Virus record (IMG/VR): IMGVR_UViG_3300030012_000498
Span: 1-28,365 of that record
Length of the DNA stretch: 28,365 nt
From: a virus
Strand: one strand, 5' to 3'
The translations under genes were made by a program, and so were the position numbers. The notes below the pieces were generated by a model, which saw only the letters and a program-made list of their open reading frames with translations, did not search any database and was not told the DNA's origin. Of this stretch, positions 15,117-24,400 are shown piece after piece; positions within the stretch are counted from its first letter, which is position 1, and each line of letters opens with the position of its first letter.

Positions 15117-15454
15117 GTTGGTCGCCAACTGATATATTATCGAATTGGGGACCAATAGAAGCAGACTTTCTAAGGTTTTATCAGATTACAAAACCTCAAG
15201 ATGTTGAATATCGAAAGTTTCTAAGATTAATAAGAAACTTACCTCCTAATGATTCTGTATTTTACTTAACACTTCAAAGTGACCAAATCACTTACGATGA
15301 GGACACCGGGAAAGCTGTTAGAAAAGAAGAATATAATAAAGAAAGTAAACAAGCTAGAAGAATGCTTCAAAGACAACACAAAAGACACAATAGACCTAGA
15401 AAACAAGTTTCATTAGATGAAATTATGGGTGATATAGGAGGTACTAATGGCTGA
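14760..15454 (+). CDS. tail assembly chaperone, -1 frameshifted long form (lambda GT analogue)
   Basis: A ribosome slipping back one base at CCCAAAA (15107-15113) continues from 15113 in the -1 frame for 113 further codons to TGA at 15452-15454, giving a 231-residue product. The extension begins ISWSPTDILSNWGPIEADFL and contains the basic segment MLQRQHKRHNRPRKQ near its end. It has no stop codon and no early start of its own (first ATG at 15361), so it can only be made by frameshifting. The extension overlaps the tape measure start (15447) by eight bases. In the lambda system the T part contacts the tape measure/tube, and the same role is inferred here. Confidence 0.88.
15107..15130 (+). other. 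programmed -1 frameshift site and stimulatory hairpin
   Basis: The heptamer C-CCA-AAA lies in the zero frame exactly as the X-XXY-YYZ rule needs, directly before the stop TAA. AGTTGG (15116-15121) and CCAACT (15125-15130) form a perfect six-pair stem with a three-base loop, beginning two bases after the slippery site. The close stop codon and the hairpin are both features that raise -1 slippage. An upstream Shine-Dalgarno-like purine stretch (GAAGAGGG, 15093-15100) could add to the effect. Confidence 0.87.
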
Positions 15455-18400
15455 TATGAATCAAAGCCTCCAAGTAACCTATGAGTTAGTTCAGACTAAG
15501 GTTCAAGATAAAGCAGCTGCACAGACTGAAAAGTCTATGAAGAAGCTTGCTTCAAAAGCCACTGTAGCAAACGCTAGTATAGCCGCTGCTACTGGTGCAG
15601 CAGTAGGTGCAGTAGCCGCACTAGGTGCTGCAATGTTCTTAACAGTTGGAGCTGCTTCTAAATTCGAAGATTCCTTTGCTGGTATTAGAAAAACTGTTGA
15701 CGCTTCTGAAAGTGATTTCAATAGATTAGCTGCACAGGTAAGACAGTTAGCACAAGACATTCCTGTTGCAGTTACTCAATTAAATGCAATTGGTGAGCTT
15801 GGTGGTCAGTTAGGTGTAGATGTAGAAAACCTAGAAGAGTTTATAGAAGTTATTGCTCAAATAGGTGTAGCTACTAGATTATCTACAGAATCTGCTGCAT
15901 TGTCATTAGCTCGAATGGACCAAATATTTAACTTAGGTGGTAAAAGTTTCGATAGACTAGCTTCTTCATTAGTTGACTTAGGTAACAACTTCGCAGCTCT
16001 TGAAGATGAAATACTTTCTACTGCATTAAGACTTGCAGCAGCAGGTAAAGTTGCAGGAGCTACTGCCGCAGATGTATTTGGTATAGCAACAGCACTTCAA
16101 GCGGTCGGTGTTCAATCACAGGCTGGTGGTACTGCTATGGCTCGTGTATTCCAGCAAATTCAAATTGCTGTATCTTCTGGTGGTAAACAATTAGAAGTTT
16201 TTGCAAAAACAACAGGTCTTACAACAGACCAGTTTCAACAATTAGCTAAAGCTGACCCTGCCGGTGCTCTTAACTTATTCGTTACATCATTAGCAGCAGC
16301 TTCTAAAGCTGGTACAAACATTATTGAAGTTCTTGACCAATTAGGTCTTAAACAGCAGAGAACAATTAGAGCTTTACTCGCTGTGGGTGAAGCAGAAGGA
16401 TTATTAACAGACGCACTTGCAACTGCTAATACTGCTTTTGAAGCAAACATAGCATTAACAACTGAGGCAGAAAAAAGATTCGAAACTTTCAAATCACAAA
16501 CAAAATTATTAGGAAATGAACTTACAGAATTAAGAATACAAATAGGTAACGAATTAATGCCTATTGCTAAAGCTTTAGTTGTATCATTAAGTTCTCTAAT
16601 AGGTGGTTTTCAGAACGCAGATGAAGAAGCAGGCAGACTAGCCCCTGCACTTAAATTCTTATTTGCAACTATAGTTGCTGGTACAGCGGCAATGTTTACT
16701 CTTGGTCTTGCAACAAGAACCTTTACCGCTGCTTCTCATGCAATGGGTATGACTGAAGATAAAGTCCGTACAAAAATTGCAGCTAGTACTTTACAAAAAA
16801 CTGCATTGGGTAGAGCAGCAACATTTTCATCAAAAGCAATTAATCTTATGAGATTTTCTTTGATTGGTTTAGGTGCAACACTTGCAATAGTAACAGTAGG
16901 TATGGCTATATTTACAAGAAAACAAGAAAAAGCCCGACAAGCTTCAGAAAACTTTTTGAAAAATCGGGCAGCTTCCGCAGGTATAACACAACTTGTTCTT
17001 GATAAAGAAAAAGAACTTCAAGACCTCTTAACACAAGAAGACATTCCAGAACAAAGAATAGAAATGATGGAAGCTGAACTTGAAAAAATGAAAGAGATTG
17101 AAGAACAAATTAATAAGAAGAGTATTCAAGATTTCTTTAAGCAAGCTGGGTTTGACAAAGCTGAAGCAGAGGAGGCACAAGAATCTTTAGATGATGTTAG
17201 TAACGCAATATCTAACTTCTTTAACTCTGGTTTAGGAGAAGAAATAAATATTACAACAGGTCAAATCAATACTTCAAACATATTTACAGACGCTATAAGA
17301 GACGCAGAAGTTTTAGACTCTCACTTACAAGGTTTAGGTATGAGCTTTGAAGACTTAGATACTTTAGCTCCTAATGAACTATTGGATGTTTTAGGAATGT
17401 TGGAATCAAAAGGTGTAAATGCTCTTGAACTATATGCAAGAATTATAGACCCAATACTTAGAACTAATAAATTATTAAATGCTGGAACTGTAGAATTAAC
17501 TGCTAATCAAGAAGAACAATTTAGTTCACTAAGAGGACAGAATGCTCAGTTAACTCAAATACAAAAAGCTTTTAGAGATACCGATTTATCTGAAAAAGCA
17601 TTAACAGAAACTATTCAAAAAAATGTAGACGCTTTTAACGAATTAGAAAATAGACAAGGTATGGTCGCTGTAACCCTTGATGATGTTCTTGACGGAAGTG
17701 TTGCGTATATAAATATATTAAAAGCTATAGATGGTGAACAGGAAAATGCAGCTGAAACAGCAACTCAATTAGCAGAAGCTGCTTTTGCTTTGTCAGACGA
17801 AGTAGCTGAAAATGTTAGAGAATTTAGAAGTCTTAATCAAGCTTTAGAATCTTTCGGAAGAGTAGCACCTACATCACTAAATTTAATTGCTGAAGGATTA
17901 GAAATTGCTGGTGACCGTGCTGACTTTGTACAGTTACAGATTGTTGACTTAGCTGAACAGGGATTTGTACCTCTAGCTGTAGCAATATCAGATATGCCTT
18001 TTGAGCAAGCATTTGGACTTGCTTTATCATTAGGTAGCGCTACTGAAGACCAAATAAAAGCTATTCAAAATTCTGTTATAGCAACTAATGCTGAACTTAG
18101 AACTTTGTCATTTAATGAAGAACAAATAGATGACTTTATCGCAGGACAAGAAATGATGATTAATGCACAAGGATTGAATGAGCAAACACAATTAAGAATA
18201 CGAGTTCAAGCTGAAGCACAATTACAACTTGAAATGGAACAAGCTGAAGCAGCTTTGCAAATATTTAATATTGCAAGTGCTGAAGAATCAACTAGAGAAA
18301 GAATTTTAGAACTACAAGAAGAGATGGCTGATATGACTGCTGAGATATCTGCTAATGGTATAACTATAACTCAAGAGCAGATAAGACAATTAGATGTAGT

Positions 18401-19535
18401 AGAAGCACAAGAAGGATTCTTATCAGCAATAAATGAATTTGGACATGAAGGTGTTGTAACTGCTAGTGAAGAATTAGCAATTTTACAATCACAATTAAAT
18501 CTTCAAAGAATGCGAGATAAAATTGAAGGCAAGATGTCTAATCGTGACAAGATTAGGATTAGAGATAAAGAAAAAGAAGTTAAGTTTCTTGAGCTAGCTG
18601 TTGAGCAGGGAGTAGCTGAACAGTTAGATTTAGACGCAGCTAAAGATGAATTAGCAGGTTTGAAACAACCTATCTCTGACGCAGAGATGGAAATACTTAA
18701 ATTGCAAGAACAGATTGCAGCAGCACAGCTAGAAGTATTAGAAAGACAAGCAGAAAGACTAGACCCTGCTGTCGTAGACGCAATTAAAAATGTAGCAGCT
18801 GCACAGTCTTTAGAAGCAGACGCAGTAGAAAAGTATGCTGAAAAAGAAAATGATTTAGCAGAAGCAATGCTTGGTGCTCGAATAGAAAGCGAAAAGAATG
18901 CTTTAGTTATATCAGAGCTTACTAAAAAATATCCGGGACTAAAAGGAATTGTTAGTGAGATAGCAAAAGATGTAGGTATCCCAGAAACTATTTTAAATAA
19001 AGTGCTTAACTCAATGGACCAATCAATGTCAGCGTATGAAAAGAAAATTGATGACGCTGTTGAAAAAGGTCAAAAAGCATTATTTGATTTTGAGGAAATT
19101 CTGAAATTTATAGAAACTCATCAAAAACAAATAGGCATAGATTTAGCAAATACAGATTTTAGTGGTTTCGGAAAAGAGACAGGACCAAACCTTACAGACA
19201 GTGGTCGTAGTAGATTCATAGTCGATAGGTTTGGAGACCCAGATAAAGAATTTTTTGGAAGAATGTATGGAGGAATGATTCCTGCCGGTAGAACATCTAC
19301 AGTTGGAGAAGTTGCAGCCGAAAAAGTCATGGCTCTACCTAATGGTGGTGCAATGGTATTCGCAGGCCCTAATGCAGGAAGAGCTAACGGAATTACAGTT
19401 GCAAATATGAATGTTCATATTACTGGACTACCAGCAGACCCACTCTCTGCAAGAAAGGCTGCTATAAATATAAGAAAAGAACTAATGAAGTTAGAAGCAG
19501 AAGGTACAGCAGGTACAGGATTGAGAAATAGATAA
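15447..19535 (+). CDS. tail tape measure protein
   Basis: A 1362-residue protein that fixes tail length and is later ejected with the DNA. The region about 70-380 matches the TP901-type tape measure core (SKFEDSFAGIRKTVDAS, IGELGGQLGVDVENL, LGLKQQRTIRALLAVGEAEG). Hydrophobic stretches at about 41-70, 402-428 and 467-491 could cross the host membrane during DNA entry. Residues 495-1250 are largely coiled-coil and rich in Glu, Gln and Ala. The end (1265-1362) is more globular. By the usual relation of about 0.15 nm per residue, a tail near 200 nm would be expected. AGGAGG at 15436-15441 gives strong initiation. No lysozyme or peptidase domain is apparent. Confidence 0.96.
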   Translation: MADMNQSLQVTYELVQTKVQDKAAAQTEKSMKKLASKATVANASIAAATGAAVGAVAALGAAMFLTVGAASKFEDSFAGIRKTVDASESDFNRLAAQVRQLAQDIPVAVTQLNAIGELGGQLGVDVENLEEFIEVIAQIGVATRLSTESAALSLARMDQIFNLGGKSFDRLASSLVDLGNNFAALEDEILSTALRLAAAGKVAGATAADVFGIATALQAVGVQSQAGGTAMARVFQQIQIAVSSGGKQLEVFAKTTGLTTDQFQQLAKADPAGALNLFVTSLAAASKAGTNIIEVLDQLGLKQQRTIRALLAVGEAEGLLTDALATANTAFEANIALTTEAEKRFETFKSQTKLLGNELTELRIQIGNELMPIAKALVVSLSSLIGGFQNADEEAGRLAPALKFLFATIVAGTAAMFTLGLATRTFTAASHAMGMTEDKVRTKIAASTLQKTALGRAATFSSKAINLMRFSLIGLGATLAIVTVGMAIFTRKQEKARQASENFLKNRAASAGITQLVLDKEKELQDLLTQEDIPEQRIEMMEAELEKMKEIEEQINKKSIQDFFKQAGFDKAEAEEAQESLDDVSNAISNFFNSGLGEEINITTGQINTSNIFTDAIRDAEVLDSHLQGLGMSFEDLDTLAPNELLDVLGMLESKGVNALELYARIIDPILRTNKLLNAGTVELTANQEEQFSSLRGQNAQLTQIQKAFRDTDLSEKALTETIQKNVDAFNELENRQGMVAVTLDDVLDGSVAYINILKAIDGEQENAAETATQLAEAAFALSDEVAENVREFRSLNQALESFGRVAPTSLNLIAEGLEIAGDRADFVQLQIVDLAEQGFVPLAVAISDMPFEQAFGLALSLGSATEDQIKAIQNSVIATNAELRTLSFNEEQIDDFIAGQEMMINAQGLNEQTQLRIRVQAEAQLQLEMEQAEAALQIFNIASAEESTRERILELQEEMADMTAEISANGITITQEQIRQLDVVEAQEGFLSAINEFGHEGVVTASEELAILQSQLNLQRMRDKIEGKMSNRDKIRIRDKEKEVKFLELAVEQGVAEQLDLDAAKDELAGLKQPISDAEMEILKLQEQIAAAQLEVLERQAERLDPAVVDAIKNVAAAQSLEADAVEKYAEKENDLAEAMLGARIESEKNALVISELTKKYPGLKGIVSEIAKDVGIPETILNKVLNSMDQSMSAYEKKIDDAVEKGQKALFDFEEILKFIETHQKQIGIDLANTDFSGFGKETGPNLTDSGRSRFIVDRFGDPDKEFFGRMYGGMIPAGRTSTVGEVAAEKVMALPNGGAMVFAGPNAGRANGITVANMNVHITGLPADPLSARKAAINIRKELMKLEAEGTAGTGLRNR

Positions 19536-20017
19536 TGATTGACAAAATAAAAGATAATTTAGGTTTAGCTGTAACAGTTATAGCACTCATGGGTTCTGTT
19601 GGTGCAGGACTTAGAACTGCTGGCGATATAGTAAGCACATTATCAAACATTGATGAAAGAATGAATGGTATAGAAATGGAGTTTGACCAACTTAAACAAG
19701 ACACAATGGTTTCAAATGATATTGCAGTTCTTTATGAAAAGATACAATCTTTAGAAGAACAAGCTATGCGTTATCAAGAACTTGACCAAACATTAGCAAC
19801 AATGACTACTGAGATAAATACATTAAAAGAAGATTTAAGAGAAAGTGGTATGGATTTCTCTAATAAAAAATTATTAGAAGAGTGGGAATGGTCTGACGCA
19901 CAAGCACAGATTATAAGAATAGATACTATCTTACAACAATTGCAACAAGACCTTTGGAACTTAGATAGCTTAGATACAAGAATAGCTTACTTGGAGGCAA
20001 ACTTACATGGACACTAA
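19535..20017 (+). CDS. one-pass membrane protein with coiled coils
   Basis: A 160-residue protein starting in a TAATG overlap with the tape measure stop. Residues 9-28 are hydrophobic (LGLAVTVIALMGSVGAGL), a likely membrane anchor with a positively charged N-terminal flank. The rest (35-155) is heptad-rich and coiled-coil-like, with an acidic Trp-containing patch (LLEEWEWSDAQAQ). The family is not recognised. Its place could suggest a tail-associated membrane protein that helps DNA entry or a holin-like protein, but a holin would normally have a shorter soluble part. Two very small genes overlap or follow its end. Confidence 0.78.
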   Translation: MIDKIKDNLGLAVTVIALMGSVGAGLRTAGDIVSTLSNIDERMNGIEMEFDQLKQDTMVSNDIAVLYEKIQSLEEQAMRYQELDQTLATMTTEINTLKEDLRESGMDFSNKKLLEEWEWSDAQAQIIRIDTILQQLQQDLWNLDSLDTRIAYLEANLHGH

Positions 20018-20093
20018 TCCTTCTTCACACGCTAACTTTCACATGCACAAAGTTACTCATGATAATGAATGGGTTGAATGGGAAGAAGAATGA
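20007..20093 (+). CDS. 28-residue His-rich small protein
   Basis: ATG 20007 opens 28 codons (MDTNPSSHANFHMHKVTHDN and an acidic end) and stops at TGA 20091-20093. GGAGG at 19993-19997 lies nine bases upstream, one of the best ribosome-binding sites in the region and one that serves no other start. Four His lie within 11 residues, which could bind a metal, and the C-terminus is EWVEWEEE. It overlaps the end of the membrane protein gene by 11 bases and the next small gene by four (ATGA). The tight coupling argues that it is translated. The function is unknown. Confidence 0.6.
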   Translation: MDTNPSSHANFHMHKVTHDNEWVEWEEE

Positions 20094-20185
20094 ACAACTT
20101 AGCAGGTAAAGATTTAGAGCCATGCTTAGAGTGTGGAGATTATTTTTTTAAGATAAATTATGAGATATGTTCGAGGTGTAGATAA
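20090..20185 (+). CDS. 31-residue zinc-knuckle small protein
   Basis: ATG 20090 overlaps the previous stop as ATGA and the frame ends in TAATG with the next gene (20183-20187), so it fills the gap exactly. The protein carries Cys12, Cys15, Cys27 and Cys30 (CLECG and CSRCR), a complete C-x2-C-x11-C-x2-C zinc site in only 31 residues. A GGAAGAAGA purine stretch precedes the start. The intact ligand set and exact fit between neighbours make chance unlikely. Such small zinc proteins often bind nucleic acid or a partner protein, but no target can be named. Confidence 0.65.
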   Translation: MNNLAGKDLEPCLECGDYFFKINYEICSRCR

Positions 20186-21441
20186 TGGCTAACACAGTAA
20201 CAATAGGTAGATTAACTTTTACTTCACCTGCTAGTTTAACTTACAATGGTGGTGGTGCTATTAGAAGTTATACTCTTAGCGGTAAAATTGTACCGACTGA
20301 TTCTGATGGACTAGATTTAACTGAAGCTAAATATATTAGAGATGAATTAGTGTCAATGGCTAATTATGATATTGTTTATCCATTTACATACACAGGAGAT
20401 ACAACTATATCTGCTTATGTAAAGGTAGAGAATGCTGATGTGCAAATAAATAGATATGCTGGTGCAGGTATAAGTTACAATATATCTTTGAACTTTTTAG
20501 GTAATCCGGGTGAAATTAGATTTGAATCACAATTCTCTGGTGGTCTATTAGATAACAATCACAGTATAACTTCTACTGATTCTCAATTCTTTGCACCACC
20601 TGTAGGTGCTTATTCAATACATATTCCCGGAGTTGGAACAGGTAATGTTCCTGCACAAGAAGATAGAATAGCTTCTTACGGAACATCTACTTTAACACTT
20701 AAATATTTTAGTAATGATAATTTAAGAAGTAGCAATATAGAATTTGAATGTAATCCAGAAGATTATTTAAAAGGTGCTTGTGAAGTATCTACAAACGGAA
20801 AAGTAAGATGTGGATTATATAGTCCTAATACCAATGTTGACCAAACTGTTATTAGTAATGGATTAATCAAAATGGAATTGATAAATGACAATACACAATC
20901 TAGGTTTAAGACATCACTATGGGAAAGTGATGGTTGGAGAAGTGAAAAAGAATTTGCTGTATCTAAAGGTTCTTCCGAAACAGAGTGGGATGGTTGGAAT
21001 ACTGTACAGATAATTAAAAACTATCCAGAGTGTGTGACAGTTAGATTTACTGCTAATGCTAATACAGATGGAACAGGTCGTTTAACTTTTGATGTATCTC
21101 TTAGAAGAGGTGCTAGATTTTTTAGTTTAATTGTTAATTCATACGGTACTGCTGACCAGATAGCAATTAAAAGAACTACAGCAGAAGCTTCTACTTCTGC
21201 AACAGGATATGTAGTATCTACTTCAAATGATAGTGAAGGAAACTATTTTGTATTAGGTTCTCCTAACACATTTACAGCAGACACAACTAATGGTGGGATT
21301 AGCCTTACAGCTACAAAGATGAAAGCATTTGTAGGATATGCCTTAGACGGCAGTTCTGCTGCTGGTGAGAATACACCAGATAATGTTAGAGATTCATATC
21401 TCGATTATGTCTATGAGTATGTAAGGTCTATTAAGTCATGA
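20185..21441 (+). CDS. distal tail (Dit-like) / minor tail protein
   Basis: A 418-residue, beta-rich protein between the tape measure block and the tail tip. Its first 110 residues (VTIGRLTFTSPASLTY, YTLSGKIVPTDSDGLDLTEA) look like a distal tail protein N-terminal beta-sandwich, which forms the hexameric ring at the end of the tube. Residues 150-400 resemble a carbohydrate-binding-like or jelly-roll beta domain. The position where Dit normally sits is the main support. Residues 115-150 are a low-complexity linker. The start overlaps the previous stop by one base, and the stop overlaps the tail-tip start as ATGA. Confidence 0.7.
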   Translation: MANTVTIGRLTFTSPASLTYNGGGAIRSYTLSGKIVPTDSDGLDLTEAKYIRDELVSMANYDIVYPFTYTGDTTISAYVKVENADVQINRYAGAGISYNISLNFLGNPGEIRFESQFSGGLLDNNHSITSTDSQFFAPPVGAYSIHIPGVGTGNVPAQEDRIASYGTSTLTLKYFSNDNLRSSNIEFECNPEDYLKGACEVSTNGKVRCGLYSPNTNVDQTVISNGLIKMELINDNTQSRFKTSLWESDGWRSEKEFAVSKGSSETEWDGWNTVQIIKNYPECVTVRFTANANTDGTGRLTFDVSLRRGARFFSLIVNSYGTADQIAIKRTTAEASTSATGYVVSTSNDSEGNYFVLGSPNTFTADTTNGGISLTATKMKAFVGYALDGSSAAGENTPDNVRDSYLDYVYEYVRSIKS

Positions 21442-24400
21442 GCGTAAATGAAAAGCTGATGGCTCCGGGAAGCTTTAATGTTTCCCTTAGTTTAGATAAC
21501 ACACCTAACTCAATTATCAATGCAATGGTGCCTTGGGGTCAAATAGTATTAACACCCACAAGAATAAACCCAGATGAATTTACAGACGCACAGATAAGAA
21601 ACCTAGCTAGATATGTAGGTATTGTTCAAACACAAGAAATAGGTGAAGAAGGTATTGAGATTGCTGGTAGAGGTATTCTTACATATCTTGGTGATAGCGA
21701 TTCAAGAGGTATGGTTCTTGCAAGAGACGCAGGTGTAGGTGCAGTAAGAGCTTATCAAAATGACACATTAGCTGATGTAATAGATAGAACTAGTTCTACA
21801 CCTTATGGTATTTTAAGAGATGAATCAGCAAATCAAAGAGCTGTAAGAAAAGGAACAGTAACAGAAGTTTCGTTTGATGACACAGTATTACTTCTTAACT
21901 TTGAAGGAAGCAATGGTGATACTAGCACTACTGATGGCTCTGCATTTACTTCTAATCAAGTTATAACTTTTCATGGAACTGCTGATATATCAACTGACCA
22001 AGCTAAATATGGAAATACAAGTCTTCACTTAACTACTGATGGATATGTACTTGTTGCAGATAGACCAGAGTTAGATTTAACTTATCAAGAATTTACAGTT
22101 GAGTGGTGGGAGTATAGAACTTCTTCTAGTGGTAATCCTACTGTTATAGCTAGAAACGATGACACTTACTCTCCATGGATATTTGGTAAAGCAGTATCTG
22201 GTAACAACAAAGCTTTCATTACTCATGATGGCGATGGCTATAACGAAACTGAAGACTTAAATATAGATATGGGAAGTATTGATTTGAATCAATGGAATCA
22301 CTTTGCTATATCACATAAAGGTGACCAATTTAAAACATTTAAGAATGGTGTCATAGTTACAACAGTCGATAAACCAGAACTATTTGTAAGAGTTAGTTCT
22401 GATTCTTTACAAATTGGTAGAGGTCAAGGCGGTAATTATTTTGAAGGATATATAGATGGTTTAGCAATTACAAGAGGAACAGCAAAGTATTGGGACGCAT
22501 TTACTCCTAGCACTTCTGCTCCAACTGCAACAACTGCTAATAAAAAATATACAGGTTCTCATTATTTAGAATCTGCATACAAAGCTATAAAAACTATATC
22601 TACCTCTGTAGGTTCTGAATTTAAGATGAACAATGACGGAACTATAGATGTAGGACCAGCGTCAGCATTGTTTACAGGCCACGAATCAAATGAACCAGAA
22701 GCTATTATTGTAAGAAGATTATCTGGTCAAGACCCAGCAATAAAAGGTTACGAAGGTTTTGATTTAACTACAGAATTTAACGCAGAAGATTATGTTAGTC
22801 GTGTAGAGCTTATTGCTTCTAATTATGGTAAAGATGTTAACTTAGGACAAGCAGACGCTAAAGATACTCCATACAAAGATTTACACGGAAATACATTAGA
22901 AAGAATACAGATATTATCTGAGAACGATATACCGGATACTATGCGTGACATAAGGGCAGAAGCGTATCTAAACGAATATAACAAGATTGATAGAACTTTG
23001 AATGTTGGTCTAGCAGACTATGACATAAGCGGTGATGTCAATGTTGGTGATATTATTTATGTTTATGACCCAGAAGTTGGTTTTGAAGATACAGCAACAG
23101 ACGCTGCTTTAGAGAACAGAGATAAGTTTGAAGTAACATATCAAGGTCAAATATTAAATCCTGTAAAGATTCGTATTATGGGACTTTCTTTTCCTATTGC
23201 TACAGGCATGGGTGTTTACTATAGAGACAAAGATGGTAACTACACAGATGTAACTGATTATACAAATTTTGAAGTAGGTAGCACACAAATAGAAGTAGGT
23301 AGTACTACAAGGAATATAAATGAAGATTTAAGAGGTTCAGCTTCTGTTATTGGTGTTGCAGCCTCAAATGAATTTACAGTACCAGACGCTCCAACAGCAT
23401 TTACTGCTGCTGTAGGAACTTATCAAGATGGAAGTGGTAGACCTTTTGCTTTTGCTAATTTATCTTGGACAGAACCTACAAACACAAATGGTTCAAGAAT
23501 TACTGACGGAAATATGTATCGTGTTAGATACAGACAAGTAACTGATGTTGACGGAAACAATCTTATAGATAGTGCTGATAATCAAGTTACTGACTATGAA
23601 TATTTAACAGTAGAGTTCGGCACAACTGCGGTAGTTATAAAAGGTTTAGGTCCAAACAACACTTATGAGTTTGGTGTTGCATGTATTGACAACTCTGGTT
23701 TTTCTGGAGGATTTGCTGTTATTACTGCTCAACAAATGCCTACAGATTCTACTGTACCTCCTCAACCAACTCCACCAGAAAATACTTTTGGTTCTATTGC
23801 TTCTAATGCTGCAAGAGTACAGATAACACACAAACTTGGTGCAGCAAAGACTGTTGCTGGTGCTGTTATATCAAGTCCAACAAACTTTACTTTACCTAGA
23901 GATATAGACCACTTAAATGTATATCGTGGTACTACATCATCTTTTACAATTAGCGCTAGTAACTTTGTAGGAGAGATACAAGCTAGAGCTGGTCATATAG
24001 ACGGAAATATTACAGCAGTTCAATCTTTTGATATATCTACAGCAGGTGGTGCTTACTATAGAGTTACAGCAGTTGATGTTGCTGGTAACGAATCAGACCC
24101 TTCAACTGCTGTACTTGTTACAGAAGAACTTATAGGAACTCAATATATTGAAGACGCTGCTATTACAACAATAAAAGTTGGTGAGGCACAAATTACTGAC
24201 GCCAAGATAGATACTTTAACTGCTTCTAAGATTACAGCAGGAACTATTAGCGGTAAAGAAATTATTGTTGATACAGATTCTGCAACTGACCCTTCTAATC
24301 CTGTATTAGGAAAAATAAGAAGTAGTAACTATGTAACTGGTAGTAGTGGTTGGATAATTAACTCTGATGGCTCTGCTGAATTTCAAAACGCAACTATAAG

